Assembly (NCBI GenBank): GCA_027574665.1
Contig: CM050654.1
Span: 41,607,722 to 41,671,721 of the forward strand
Direction of reading: 5' to 3'
DNA length: 64,000 nucleotides
Source of the DNA: Rhynochetos jubatus
Lineage: Eukaryota > Chordata > Aves > Eurypygiformes > Rhynochetidae
Shown: positions 52,401-64,000 of the stretch, in pieces
Numbering within the stretch: position 1 is the first letter of the stretch
How the letters are laid out: each line of letters starts with the position of its first letter
Notes under the pieces: model-generated
The model's database searches: none
What the model was told of the DNA's origin: nothing
Seen by the model: only the letters and a program-made list of their open reading frames with translations
Position numbers and translations under genes: made by a program

Positions 52401-52697
52401 ATAGATCACAGAATCATGGAACGATTTGGGTGGGAAGGGACCTTAAAGCCCACCCAGTCCCACCCCCTGCCATGGGCAGGGACACCTTCCATAGCCCAGG
52501 TTGCTCCAAGCCTCATCCAGCCTGGCCTTGGACACTCCCAGGGATGGGGCACCCACAGCTTCTCTGGGCAACCTGTCCCAGTGCCCCCCACCCTCTCCGG
52601 AAAGAATTCCTTCCTGGTGGCCCATCTTGATCTCCCTCTTTCCCTTTAAACCCGTTACCCCTTGTCCTGTCACTCCCTGCCCTTGGGAAAAGCTTCA
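52401..52697 (-). mobile_element. CR1 LINE 3' segment (derived subfamily)
   Basis: AGATCACAGAATCATGGAAC at the tail, through GCCCACCCAGTCCCACCCCC to TGCCCTTGGGAAAAGC. Confidence 0.92.
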
Positions 52698-55165
52698 GCC
52701 ACCTTATTGTGCGATTCTCCTTGTATTCCTGTACTGGTATTCCAGCACAGCTGGATCTTCATAAATCCCCCCCAGCTGCTCCTCAAAATACCTCGCTTCT
52801 GCTCCCACTTTCACTAGCTGCCTGGGCACATCCCTGCCCGGGGAAGACGCACACCAGTCTTGCCTCACTGTTTGAGGGTGTATCATTTATGCGTCTTCTC
52901 ACTGCGTGGGGGAGGCACTGCTGTGACTTGTTGACGGTAATAAGATGTAATTGCTTTGCAGATGTACAGGAAGCAGCAAAGTTAAAAATATGTTATAACC
53001 AAAATTCTGGGCAGGCACGGATGACAACAGCAACCTAGCCAAGCACCAGTGACTGCAGAACAGGGACGGTCCTTCAGGCGGGTGTCAGCCGCAGCATCCT
53101 ATAGCTGAGTTCAGCATAGCAGCCTTACAGACTTAGTCATGGGGAAAAAGTTTTTAAAAAGACTTTTTATTAGCTGACTTTGACACTTTTCATAGTAGCA
53201 GGAAGCATTAAAGATTTAATAGCTTCTTTTGTCAGTGGACTCATTCCTTCCCACACACATGCGTGCCCGCTCTCCCCACTGAATTTGAAAGCCCTGAATT
53301 CTTCCTCGTGCAGCTAATTCGGCTTTATTCATCTTTTGAAGAGCCCACCTAAAACTCGGGGGTGGGAAAGTAGGTGGTAAGGGCATAGGTGACAAAGGAA
53401 TAGCAGCGAGCTGCATTCTGCTCTCAACTGTGAGTATCTAGCTCAATAGGTGAAGCTTGATGGGCCTGATGATACATTCATGAGAACATTTTCCCAAAAT
53501 ACCAAGCGTCTTTATTCCTATGCAGGTCGTAAAACAGACCTTGGAATGCCTTTATCTAAAATGAGCAGAGATGTAGGGGTAATGAGTATATTCCTTCTAC
53601 AGTGTTTCCTCTCCCATCCGAGCATTAACAGACATTAGCTCCCAAAATCTCTTTCCACCTTGCTGATGTCCATAATGCAGTCTGAACTGTGCATTTTAAG
53701 GAGCTATTTCCAGGAAAAGCTTCTGTTGTAGCAAGACCCGCAGGCACAGTTTGCCAACCACAAACAGCAGACAGCCTAAAAGTATTGTCAGATTCCAGCG
53801 TCATCTTCGCAGGTGACTGACAGCACAGGCAACCCATTCAAAAGCCTCTTAAATACGTGTAATTAATGGAATAAGCTCATTATGGCCGTTTGTGGCACAA
53901 TATAGGTCATGGTATGTGCCATCTTGTTGTTTCGAACGAGCCGTCTTTGGTCTCGGACTTGAAGTGCGACACCTGACACAAGTGTCAGTTAATGGTATGT
54001 GCAGTAGTTACCAGCTCCAGAGACCTGGGCTCTGATTTTCAGCATTTCTGCCAGGCCGCTGAACACACACATGAGAAAGACAAACACGCTTACCAGCCCA
54101 GGCTGGATTTGGTCCAGTAACCCAAAAAAACCCTGAAAAGCTGAAGTCTTGGCAAGAACACTAAATTACTAACTGGCTTCTGCTATTACAAAGCAACACA
54201 AATGACTTAAAATAACCCCACGGAATGAGGAAACGGCACCACGCTAAGTGTGTCGGGGGAAAAACAGCTTTATGCTTGCCCGGCATCATCCATCAAGCAA
54301 ATCCAAGGAGGAAAGCATTTCAAGAATCTCTTCCCAAGAGCAGCACCATGTGGTTTCAGTGGAGTTCGGAAGCAGAGGCGAGCCAGCTCTCCCATCAGCG
54401 TTTCAGGCAGAGGGAAAACATACCCTAAACTTGAGTTTCAGTTCCGCACTGAGTCTTAAGAGACGTGATGCTAAAGTGAATTTTGAAAGGCTCCATCGAT
54501 CGTGTTCTTACAACAGCATCTCAGCCTCACGAGCATTTTCTGGGCATCCACCCCCTCAAAGAGCACTGTGCACAAACCCACCCTCCGTACAGCCTCTCAG
54601 CCTGTTGGCAAGTAAAATAATTGGAGGAGAGGAAAGACAGAATGCACTCCTCTTACGCTTCACCGAGCACAAACAGAGAATTAAAAATACACCATAGAAC
54701 AATGAGGTTTTTCACCATCTATTCTAAGGCCCAGCATGAAACCCATGTTTATTTAGGGGTTCAGTGCTACCAACCTCCCCCCATTCTCTGCCTGCCTCCC
54801 TCCACGGGAACCTGGAACCCACCATGGGGCAAGGGAAGGGTTTTCTACATCACCTTCTGCGGGGGCATTCCCAGAGCCCCCACCACAGCCTTTCCCATCA
54901 GAGGTGCCCCGCAGAGAGCATCATGCCCGTGGGGTCTGTACAGGCTCATGCTCCAGAGCCAGTAGGCATTAGCAGGGTGCCCCGATACCATCCTCTGCAG
55001 TTACGCTGGGGAGTGACTCACAGCACAAAGTTCATACTTTCACACTTATGATGAGTAAAATATTTACAGGATGAAAAAGTCTTTCAGTTTTACCATGAGT
55101 GCTATGGCATCGAACGCTTTCCTCAACACTCCCATTTCTGGAGAAAGAAGAATATACAGCCCACT
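52698..55165. other. Upstream region, no recognised element
   Basis: Unique-looking, moderately AT-rich sequence without recognisable repeats or exons. Confidence 0.5.
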
Positions 55166-55738
55166 GTATCCTGGGCTGGATGCAGAGCAGCGTGGCCAGG
55201 GGGGCGAGGGAGGGGATTCTGCCCCTCTGCTCCACTCTGGGGAGACCCCCCCTGCAGTTCTGCCTCCAGCTCTGGGGCCCCCAACAGCAGAAGGACACGG
55301 AGCTGTTAGAGCGAGGCCAGAGGAGGCCACGGGGATGCTGCGAGGGCTGGAGCCCCTCTGCCATGGGGACAGGCTGGGGGAGTTGGGGGGTTCAGCCTGG
55401 AGAAGGGAAGGCTCCGGGGAGACCTTAGAGCCCCTTCCAGTGCCTGAAGGGGCTACAAGAAAGCTGGGGGGACTTTTCCCAAGGGCAGGGAGTGACAGGA
55501 CAAGGGGTAATGGGTTTAAATGGAAAGAGGGAGATTTAGATTGGCCATCAGGAAGAAATTTTTCCTGGAGAGGGTGGGGAGCACTGGGACAGGTTGCCCA
55601 GAGAAGCTGTGGGTGCCCCATCCCTGGGAGTGTCCAAGGCCAGGCTGGATGAGGCTGTGAGCAACCTGGTCTGGTGGAATGGGTAGAACTGGATGGGCTT
55701 TAAGGTCCCTTCCAACCCAAACCATTCCATGGTTCTAC
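55166..55738 (+). mobile_element. CR1 LINE 3' segment, uninterrupted
   Basis: From TATCCTGGGCTGGATGCAGA through CCAACAGCAGAAGGACACGG and CAAGGGGTAATGGGTTTAAA to CATTCCATGGTTCTAC. The tail keeps CCTGGTCTGGTGGAATGGG with a small deletion that removes the CCCTGCCCATGGCAGG block. Useful as the undeleted comparison for the copy at 7.6 kb. Confidence 0.92.
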
Positions 55739-58700
55739 AAATTAAAAAAAATAAAGTCTCCATGGTAATTCAAAACCTTTCGGCCAACAGAAGCTCTTTC
55801 CCCAGTGGGGAAAACTGCCTTCAAAAAATCTCAGCTGCAAAACACTTTAAAACAAACGTACCCCATGCATACAGGCATAAAGGGAACCCAAGCCAGCTAT
55901 TTTGATAACAACTGAAGTCAGCTTTAGTTGTGGGAGTCAATACTCAATTCCTAAATTCTTGGGGTTGTCAAAACCTCCCAGATGACATCTGCGTGAGATC
56001 CTTTTAGCCCAGTCGATCATCCAGCTCAAGTTTCAGAGTCCAGAGCTATAAACTGGAGCTACAGGAAGCTCTGCACAGACCTTAATGGCTGTGCCTTCAA
56101 GATGCACCTAAAAATAGGCTGCCTTGCTAACCTGGGAATTCTGCCCGTAGCAGCCACTTGTCCTCCCTTACTAATTGCCTTTAGTCAGAAAAGTCAGAAA
56201 TATATAGCACGTGCTACGGAAAGCGAGAACGTTAGCTATTCTGCGAGAGAGATGCTCCCAGCGGGATCACTCTCCCCATTTCCCTAGGAGGATTCACAGT
56301 GTTACAACAAGACTGCAATTAAAAAGGGAAGAGCCTCCATTTTAAGGATTTCTTTATCAAAATCCATACTGTGCATCAGATAATAAGGGATAAAACCCTG
56401 GTTTTCTCATGCTAAGTGGCCTTATATTGCTATTTTGAATGTGGGTTACCATGGTAATCAGCAGGACCGGGAATGGATTTTGTTTCGTCATAATTGCTGC
56501 ATAATTTTGTGCAAACAGCTAAATACTATCTTACTATTTCTACCAGATCCACTCAGTAGCTGGAGCTTTCCTGAAGCTCATGATTTAATGAAGAGGCCAT
56601 CACAAAATATGACGAATTAAAGCAATTATAAGTATTTAGAACAACCGAGCCCGAATACTGCAAGCGTGTAGGAGTGTTCGTTAGCGTTTCCATGACTCAA
56701 AACAATTCCATCTTCAGAGCATCCTCAAGACTTCCCCCGCGCTCCACAACATCGGGGGAGAAAGCGGGGAGTTTTGCACATCGACGTACCGTGTTTGGGG
56801 GTCCAAGAAGACAAAAGCGAAGGACGAGCCAGCTCTGAGATCCCCCCCAAGCTTGCCCAGTTCTACCAGTCCAGGACACAGAGAGAAGATAGCCCTACCC
56901 CACACTCCCAGGAGACGCTGGAAATGCTACGGGCTGCCCTAAAAACGCACAGACACCCACAGTTGGAAAGCACTTATCAACACGGCTCATGAATTCCCAA
57001 TGGAATAACCCTTTATCAAAGGGACCGGTTGGTGCCCAACGCGATAAATTCCTGAATCTGAGCCACCACATTACTCTGAGGCTTCAAGGCCATGATGCAT
57101 CCCAGGACAGTAAGGGCACAGATTTTTGTATTTAACTGTAAATCTATACAGGACTCATGCACAAGACCGCCGGAGACCTTTTCCTCTGCTGGTTTCCATG
57201 TGCATTATCCATGGCCAAGCAAGCTTGGATTCAAAAAATAAAAATAAAAAATAAAAACCACAAAAAAAACCCCACAATCAAAGCACGTGGTCAGGAGCAG
57301 ATAGCTGGGCATGGAAAATCTCGGGGCGGGGGGAAAAGGTGTGATTCGGCACAGCGTGGTGGGAATAACCTCCTTTTCACTATTATGGAGCTTTCAGTAC
57401 AGAACATCAAGGGATGGGCCAGCAGCCTAGTGGGAAAAGTATTCCTCTCAAGTACTGTTTCTACCACACTTCTCACAATTTTGTATGGCCAAACCAGCAG
57501 AAACGGGGACGTTTGCACTGGCAGATGTGGCTGCCTTAGTATTTGTTTACAGTTTAAGCCGGAAGAAAAGCCATGATCTTATAGTTTAAAAAACCATATT
57601 AAACCCCTGGTTTTGGTTTACGTAACCCCAGATCCCAGCAGCTAACCGTACACCGCAGCTCCCTGCCACGCCACCCGGCGGGTGTTTATGTATCTAAGCG
57701 CATCAGCATATTGCGCCGCCGTCAGCTAAACAAACCAGGCAAAACAAGTGCTGCCTCCCAGCCCCTTGCTTTTATGAGCTTCAAATGCAGAGGTTTGACA
57801 GTAAATTCGGTGTGTATTTGTGGTCTGATAGCATGCAATTTTCTTCTTGTAAAAATCTGTGCCGTAATTCCCATCCTTTACTCTCAGGACAAATATTTTT
57901 ATGAAACCGTGTCAGCCCAGCACCAACGCGCTCCGTGCAGACACTGTAAGGAGGCGAAAAAAAGTCTGTAAGCGCCCTTTGAGTAAAACCCATCGAAGTA
58001 AGACAATGGCTGTTAGCCGTGTGAATAGCAAAAATGTAAAATAGGATGTCTTTATCGAACCGGAAGTTTGGGTGGTGGGTCCGTTTTCAATCTGTGGGTT
58101 TGCCCGGTACCTATGGCAAGACATCAGAGAGTGAAGATGAGAGAAGGGAGGGGGAAAACAACAAAAAATCAAATGCATCTCTGCCTGGGAGATACACAAC
58201 AGTCGGAATCAGGCTCTCACCCACTTGAGTTTAACTGGGATCAGCTTTCCTAGGCACCGACAAAGCAGACCACATCTGACGCGATGGTCTGTGGTGAACA
58301 GTGAAGGAAGAAAATGCTCTTCCCAGGAAAAAGGCTCAATATAGAGAACACAGAAGAGTAGAAGAGTCCACCTGAGTGGCTCAAGAGGACGTTCCATTTG
58401 TGTACCAACGCGGGGTTGCTATCCCACAGCCTAACCCCCAGCCAGAAGGAAAGGGGCTCGGGATGCCAGCAGGCAAGGGGAAGAGGTCGAGCCTAGTGCC
58501 CAGGCTAGGTGAACACTCAATGGGTGCATGATCTTAGCGTCTCTTACAGCTCCCATCATCCAAGCTGTCCCATGAAAAATAAATCTTGGCTATTCCTTAC
58601 AGAACCTTAATCCTTGACATATGAAGTCGTTACATACGACTGGCCCTTATATACCACTTTGCATAGGGAAGGTAAACCCCCACCCTGCGCATACGCAGTT

Positions 58701-61221
58701 AACTGCACCTATTAGCCATTTGCACGCGTTTATTGAGGTGCTAAAATAGCAAAATCCTTCTCATTAGGATCCCCACGAGACCTGCAGGGGGAAAAACTGA
58801 GTCAGAAGAGAAAGGCAGCAGCGCAAGGATTCATGAGAGCTGGGGAGCTCAGTGTGGCGAGAGCCAGAGCCTGGCTGGGCCAAGGCCAAAGTGTTTCTCA
58901 CCTGGAAACATGCACATGGCTGCAAAGGAGCAGCTTAGGAGGCTGGTGAGGGGGTTTTAATTAATTTTGGGGTTTTTGCAGTTCACATAGCCACAAAGTG
59001 CTGTGAATCCTGCCCAGCAATTATGATTGACACCCCCTTTTTGTGGCTTAATGGTACAGGAAGTGTTTCATTTGAGAGGTTCACAAATGCTTTGCAGGTT
59101 TTGAACGTTCGCTTTGTCTCCTGCATCCTGCAAGCTCAGCACCTCCAAATGCAAATTCAAAGCAAGAGCAAGAACTTGCATCTTTCTTACCCGGGCTATA
59201 AAAATCAGAATTCCTGGAAGCAGCACTCCTTGGAGCTCTAACTCCTCTCTCCTGAGATAACCTAGGCATCTTACCAGACATCCAGCACTGCAAATCACTC
59301 CCCCAAAATCAGCTGGAGCAAGTCTTTGGAAATTAATGAGATTTAATTGTGATGCTTGTGCCTCAGCCAAGCTCTTTGCTGAAGAACTTGAAAAGTATAA
59401 AGACATTTAAATGACTAAAAGGACATAAAGACCTCAAGACTCCAAATTTGGTGCTCAGGGATTGAAGTGTGCAACCAAGCTTTAAAGTTACAACCCCACC
59501 CTGTGGCTTTTACCAGAACTGCAGGTTTTTAGCCCAACTAGAGGCACAGCCCACGCTGTCAAACACTGCGTGAAGACACATGGCACGTTTTCCCGCACGC
59601 AACCGGTAGAAAAGTATTTTTATATGACTTTATAGTTGATAAAGAGTCGTGTGTTTGATAAGATACACCTTTTAGTATATCAAGAAGATCTTTATCTTCG
59701 TCTTAACACTGCCACGAGGACATAGGGGCGCAGAAAACCCCATCCTGTACAGTGGTGACTGACACAATGACCCTTTGTACCTACAGTCACATTTACCTGC
59801 CAAAAGCTGATGAGCCAGGATTTTCCAGGCTAATCCTGCCTGAAATACTGAGGCAGAATTTTGTGAAAAGAGGTTTTTACAATGTAGTAAGCGTAATAAT
59901 TATTAAGGACTTTGTGTAAGTGAAGAGCTGGCTCCGAGGTCTAAAACTCTTACCTGAAACACTGTTCCTGTTTTTCCTAGGATCAGATACTTCATTCCCA
60001 TGAAATACAGTGTTGTCCAGCCTTACAAAATACCTCAACTGATGGCATGAGGGCGGAAGGACTACAAAAAATGCACGACAGCACCAACACCAACTAACCG
60101 CCGGCTGAGCCCATCCGCAGCACGGGGACCGGAGCGGATCTGTTGTCAACAGCACCCAGCTTTGGCCAGTCTCCCACCCTCCAGAACGACAAGATAAAAA
60201 TCAGCAACAACCCAAAAAAGCATTTCTGAAGCCTAAATCAAGATTTAACATTTTAGACAACGGCCAGTTAGATGATGGATGAGCCAGCCGCATCCCCCCA
60301 GCCTTCACCCTGCCTGCCTCAACAGCCCAAGTGGTCCTAGCCCCCATTACAGGGGCGACACAGGAATTCTTTCTGCCAAACCCTTGTATTGTGGAAGATT
60401 ATTTTTACTTCTGGCTATCATTCAGAAAAACAAGGTAATTTCTGTGCCCTCTCACCTTCGTGCACAGAAGACCTAATGGTCTGCTTTCGCCCCAGGTGAC
60501 TCGCAGCCACGGACGGTTCGACTCGGATCAGCCACGGCAAGGATAACGCGTAGGGAGGATGGGCAGAGCAGCCAGCAGTCCAGCATGGCCATCCAGTGAG
60601 TTGCTCACCTTGTAACGGAGCACACAGCACGGGACACTGCAGCCTGAGGGCATACCCGCTGCGTGGGACAGTGGGGAGATGGAGGGCCGTGCAGCAGACG
60701 CTGGATGGAAGATGATAACCAGGAGTACAAGGAGTGACACGGTCCATTAGAAATGCCAAAGGCTCATAAAGGGAAGCCAGACTTGCAATCTCCCCAGCCA
60801 AGTGGCTGGATCAGCTGGATATCACTGGATTTGGGATCAAATAACAACAATAATCACACTGACGCTACAAAGAAACCCCGGTGGCAAATCCAGCGCCGAG
60901 GCAAGTGTGCCAAGGCAAAGCCATGGACATTTGGTCCTGGAAGGTGCAGCTGCAGAGCCAGGTGAAGCAGCATTGCTGTGGGTAGGTGCACAGCTGCATT
61001 CCTGACTCCAGAGGTGGGCCAGACCCCAGGGTGCTGGCGGTCCCCGAGGCTTCCCAGGGCGCAGGAGCACACTGGTAAGTCAAGGAGACAGACCCTGGAG
61101 AGCTGGCAAATCCCTTGGGAGCTGCTTTTTAAGGAGCAGCAGCATCCGTGTCCTGCTCCTGTTGTGTGAACCCATGGCTGTCTCGCTACACAGCTTCCCC
61201 CTCCAGACGGACACAGACCAG
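55739..61221. other. CR1-free upstream stretch of 5.5 kb
   Basis: AT-rich, with an A-rich simple tract at 57235-57275 and an RFX-like palindrome at 56445-56458. No coding exon or named repeat. The 60.5-61.2 kb part is GC-richer and not recognised. Confidence 0.5.
56445..56458. promoter_or_regulatory. RFX/X-box-like palindrome
   Basis: GTTACCATGGTAAT: two half-sites around a 2 bp AT spacer, one base off the full palindrome. It matches the X-box pattern GTNRCC-N(0-3)-RGYAAC except for the last base. A single motif, so occupancy is a guess. Confidence 0.4.
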
Positions 61222-61641
61222 CAGTCCCGGCTCACCGGGGAGACCCCAGTGGAATGGAGGTTGGCCAATGTGATGCCATCTGCAAGGAAGGAGGATCCGG
61301 GGAAGCACAGGTCTGTCAGCCTGACCTCGGTGCCGGGAAAGGTCATGGAGCAGCTCATCTTGAAAGTCACCATGCAGGACATACAGGACAACCAGGTGCC
61401 CGGGCCTGGTCAGCGTGGGTTTGTGAAAAGCAGGTCCTGCCCGACTGACCTGATCTCCTTCTGTGACAAGGTGAGTAACCAGGGAGGTGGTGGAGCCAGT
61501 CCCGGGAGGGATTCGAAAGACATGGAGATGTGGCATTTAGGGACATGGGTCAGTGGTGGGCTTGGCAGTGCTGAGTTGACAGTTGGACTTGATGATCTTA
61601 AAGGTCTTTTCCAACCTAAAAGATTCTATAATTCTAAATTT
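61222..61641 (+). mobile_element. CR1 LINE: reverse-transcriptase segment joined to the 3' tail
   Basis: From about 61225 to 61475 the plus strand encodes, in one open frame, WRLANVMPSARKEDPGKHRS, then VSLTSVPGKVMEQLI and GFVKSRSCPTDLISFCDKV. This is the early part of the CR1 ORF2 reverse transcriptase. At about 61480-61490 it passes straight into the CR1 3' end (GGGACATGGGTCAGTGGTGG to AAAAGATTCTATAATTC). Most of the reverse-transcriptase domain and the part after it are missing. It is a dead element. The only coding remnant of a transposon enzyme that I see in the window. Confidence 0.88.
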
Positions 61642-62369
61642 CCAATGACGTTTTGATATTTTGGGGTTGTTTTTTCTTTGCACAGCATTTTGTTTCCATA
61701 GGAATAATGCAAGTGCGTTTAACCCTAGAAGTCGCTTTTTAGCTACAAAAGAAAACATTTTTTCCTCCTACAAAACAGTAAGGTGTAGGTGAACACAGCA
61801 GAACTCATTAATGGGCACAGCCCCGAGGACGGATACCGGCGAGTCAGTAACCATCTGTACAGTGCATTCTGGCTTGCGATTGTATTAAAATACATCGGTA
61901 GCACATAAGTATTCTAATAATAGAACCGAACGAGAAAAAATATGGCTCGAAACTGCTGCGTATGGTAATTTCATCCATCTCCAAAAGCCATATTTAGCTG
62001 AACTCCAAAAACCCCACTGATTTAACGCTGTGAGCTAATACAGTGCATGCTGAATGCTCGTTAGCAGTTAATTAGCATGCTTCCAGGGCCTGAACCTCAG
62101 TATTTTAGTCTATGACAAAGACTATGCTGGATATGGAATTGAAACGGTGCTGGCTGGCATCCCACCGGCAGCCGTGCTCCATGTGCCTTCACTGTGCAAA
62201 CCCAGCACGGCCCCAGCCAGAAGCATCTTCCCTCCAGCCCCAGGCCCAAGCGAGAGGGAACGCAGGGAACGCTCGAGCCTGAAACTTCCTGAACCGCATC
62301 TTAGGCTGCAGACCCAGCCCAGCCCAGGGAGGGCAGGGAGTGGGGCGAGCAACTGGAAGCAAAACAGAT

Positions 62370-62445
62370 GAGAGGCCGGGGGGGTGGAACTAGATGGTCT
62401 TCAAGGTCCCTTCCAACCTAAACCATTCTGTGATTCCATGATCCT
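62370..62445 (+). mobile_element. CR1 LINE 3' tail, short copy
   Basis: GGGTGGAACTAGATGGTCTT, then CAAGGTCCCTTCCAACCTAA and CTGTGATTCCATGATCC. Confidence 0.88.
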
Positions 62446-63321
62446 GAAACCAACATCCAGAAGAAGAGGGAACCCGCACAGAACCACAGGCTGTGAGGAA
62501 GGGCAACGGCACTAATTGGCCAACTTAGGTTTAAGGGCAATTTAAATGTCCATCAAGAACAGAAATTTAAACACATTGAAAAAAGCAATTTCATACGTAG
62601 CTTCAATAATAGTTAAAGTGGTAATGGGGAACACGGTGATACAACAGAGCCCTAAGGCAGGAAAGATATGACTGTTTAATAAAAACCAGTCTTGTATCTA
62701 GAGATAAGCAATATGATGCTTTCACATTGCACACTAATAAATCCTTTTGTGTTCTGTGGGTAACTAGGAAAGGAGTGAAACAATATCTATTATTTTGTAG
62801 GCAATCAGAAAAGAATTTTCACCTAAAGATATTAGTATAATCAGCTAAAGAGCTCTCTGAATGGGTAGAACTTGACTGGTTCAGGTTTTTTCTTTCAGGA
62901 ACTTCTAAGGACTAGGTAGCATTGTGCAAATATATAAACAGGGATAATTGCCAAAACATAATGGGACTCTTCAGGTAGACCATCATCACTGAAAGACTGA
63001 AGATAATTAGCAAAATAATGGAAATAACCATGATTTCACTGGAAATAAAAGAGACTTTGAATGGGGTTCACAGGACAACACGTAAAAACATGCTGATAAC
63101 ATTTTCTTTCAGATATACTGATATTTGATTGTGATCTGCCCAACAAGGTGGTAAAAGGGCTGCTCTACCCAAAAATCAAGTATCTAACATTAAAGAGATT
63201 AGAAAATGGTTAATCGACAGATCTGAGTAACGTCGCTGTTGAAGGTTACTGAAATGCTTATAAGGAGAGATGCTGCAGCCAGGGGACGGTGCAAGCCCAG
63301 AGCACGTTCACCTCTTCCCAG

Positions 63322-63588
63322 CCCAGGACAAGAGGAAATGGCCTCAAGCTGTGCCAGGGGAGGGTTAGGTTGGATATTGGGGAAAATGTCTTCCTGGAAA
63401 GGGCTGTCGGGCACTGGAAGGGGCTGCCCAGGGAGGGGGGAGTCCCCATCCCGGGAGGGGTTTCAGAGCCGTGTGGCCGAGGTGCTCAGGGACATGGGTC
63501 AGTGGTGGGCTGGGCAGTGCTGGGGGAACGGTTGGACTCGATGGGCTTAAAGGTCTTTTCCAGCCTAAATGACTCTCTGATTCTACCA
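63322..63588 (+). mobile_element. CR1 LINE of the second subfamily, 3' end
   Basis: GACAAGAGGAAATGGCCTCA, GGGTTAGGTTGGATATTGGG, GGACTCGATGGGCTTAAAGG, ending GACTCTCTGATTCTACC. Very close to 43.02-43.28 kb, so both are probably fairly recent. Confidence 0.92.
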
Positions 63589-64000
63589 TTGTACTTTTTC
63601 TAACCACATCATTTTTGAAGCACAAACAGCCAACCGATGTCATACATCTTTCCCCCAGGCCAATCATATTTCATTCTTCTGCTGGGAACCAAATTGGGTT
63701 TGGTGCCATTTCCACAAATATTTTTTTCTTCATTTATCAAAATGTAGACGTGCAGGGGCAGCAAACTTCAATTTCACTGACAATGGCAGACAGAGGGGGG
63801 AAAAAAAATCTGTTTGTGTCATTAGCGCCTGCAATCCTCCTCACTCTGCACATGGAAGACCCTCACTGTTTTCAGCAGTGCTGAGGCAAGAGGGATTTGG
63901 CCCCAAATACCCAACAACTGTTTGCTTAGATGAATCAAAGGAACACGAATTATGTAAAACGGGGGGAAAAAAAAAGACCACAGAAAAATCCTCAGGAAAG

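Larger units (their letters stand above)
61642..64000. other. Right end of the window, AT-rich
   Basis: Apart from two CR1 tails, nothing recognised. 61.8-62.1 and 62.45-63.2 kb are AT-rich with TAATTA-type motifs (for example near 62069) and could hold conserved non-coding DNA. Confidence 0.45.

Noticed and set aside
60514..60540. tRNA-like GGTTCGACTC motif
   Set aside because: No cloverleaf arms or matching acceptor stem around it.

Overview
The window is vertebrate, almost certainly avian, nuclear DNA. It holds about 25 copies of the bird/reptile CR1 LINE (roughly 8.3 kb, about 13% of the window). Many end in the typical avian tail on the octamer ATTCTATG. There are introns with GT/AG splice sites and a vertebrate CpG-island promoter, and no bacterial-type gene organisation. 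The species cannot be fixed from the sequence alone.

One gene is recognisable: the 5' part of CACNB4, the voltage-gated calcium channel beta-4 subunit, on the minus strand. Its first exon for the short N-terminal isoform (beta-4a, starting MYDNLYLHGFEDSEA) lies at 38058-38102 inside a CpG island. The transcript then runs leftward through a 33.7 kb intron to three internal exons at 4247-4366, 3790-3912 and 1-117, the last cut by the window edge. The four pieces join in phase 0 and give 135 uninterrupted residues: the isoform-specific N-terminus, the charged A-domain helix, and most of the SH3 core. The guanylate-kinase domain that grips the alpha-1 pore subunit lies off the left edge.

Layout: 1-4366, internal exons with one CR1 copy and one decayed LTR; 4367-38057, large intron with many CR1 copies and several CpG-dense pockets (about 9.0, 10.3, 18.2 and 22.3 kb) that no recognised exon explains; 37.4-38.5 kb, CpG-island promoter with a duplicated CCAAT element; 38.5-64 kb, upstream DNA without recognisable exons. 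That last part is either the intron below the promoter of the long N-terminal isoform (beta-4b) or intergenic DNA. I looked for the long-isoform N-terminal exons by eye and did not find them.

I found no RNA gene, CRISPR array or complete transposon ORF, and no novel protein-coding system. The most useful observations are an open in-frame leader upstream of the beta-4a start codon, the CCAAT duplication, the unexplained intronic CpG pockets, a CR1 subfamily with derived 3' tail bases, and several internally deleted CR1 copies. One of these joins a reverse-transcriptase segment directly to the 3' tail.
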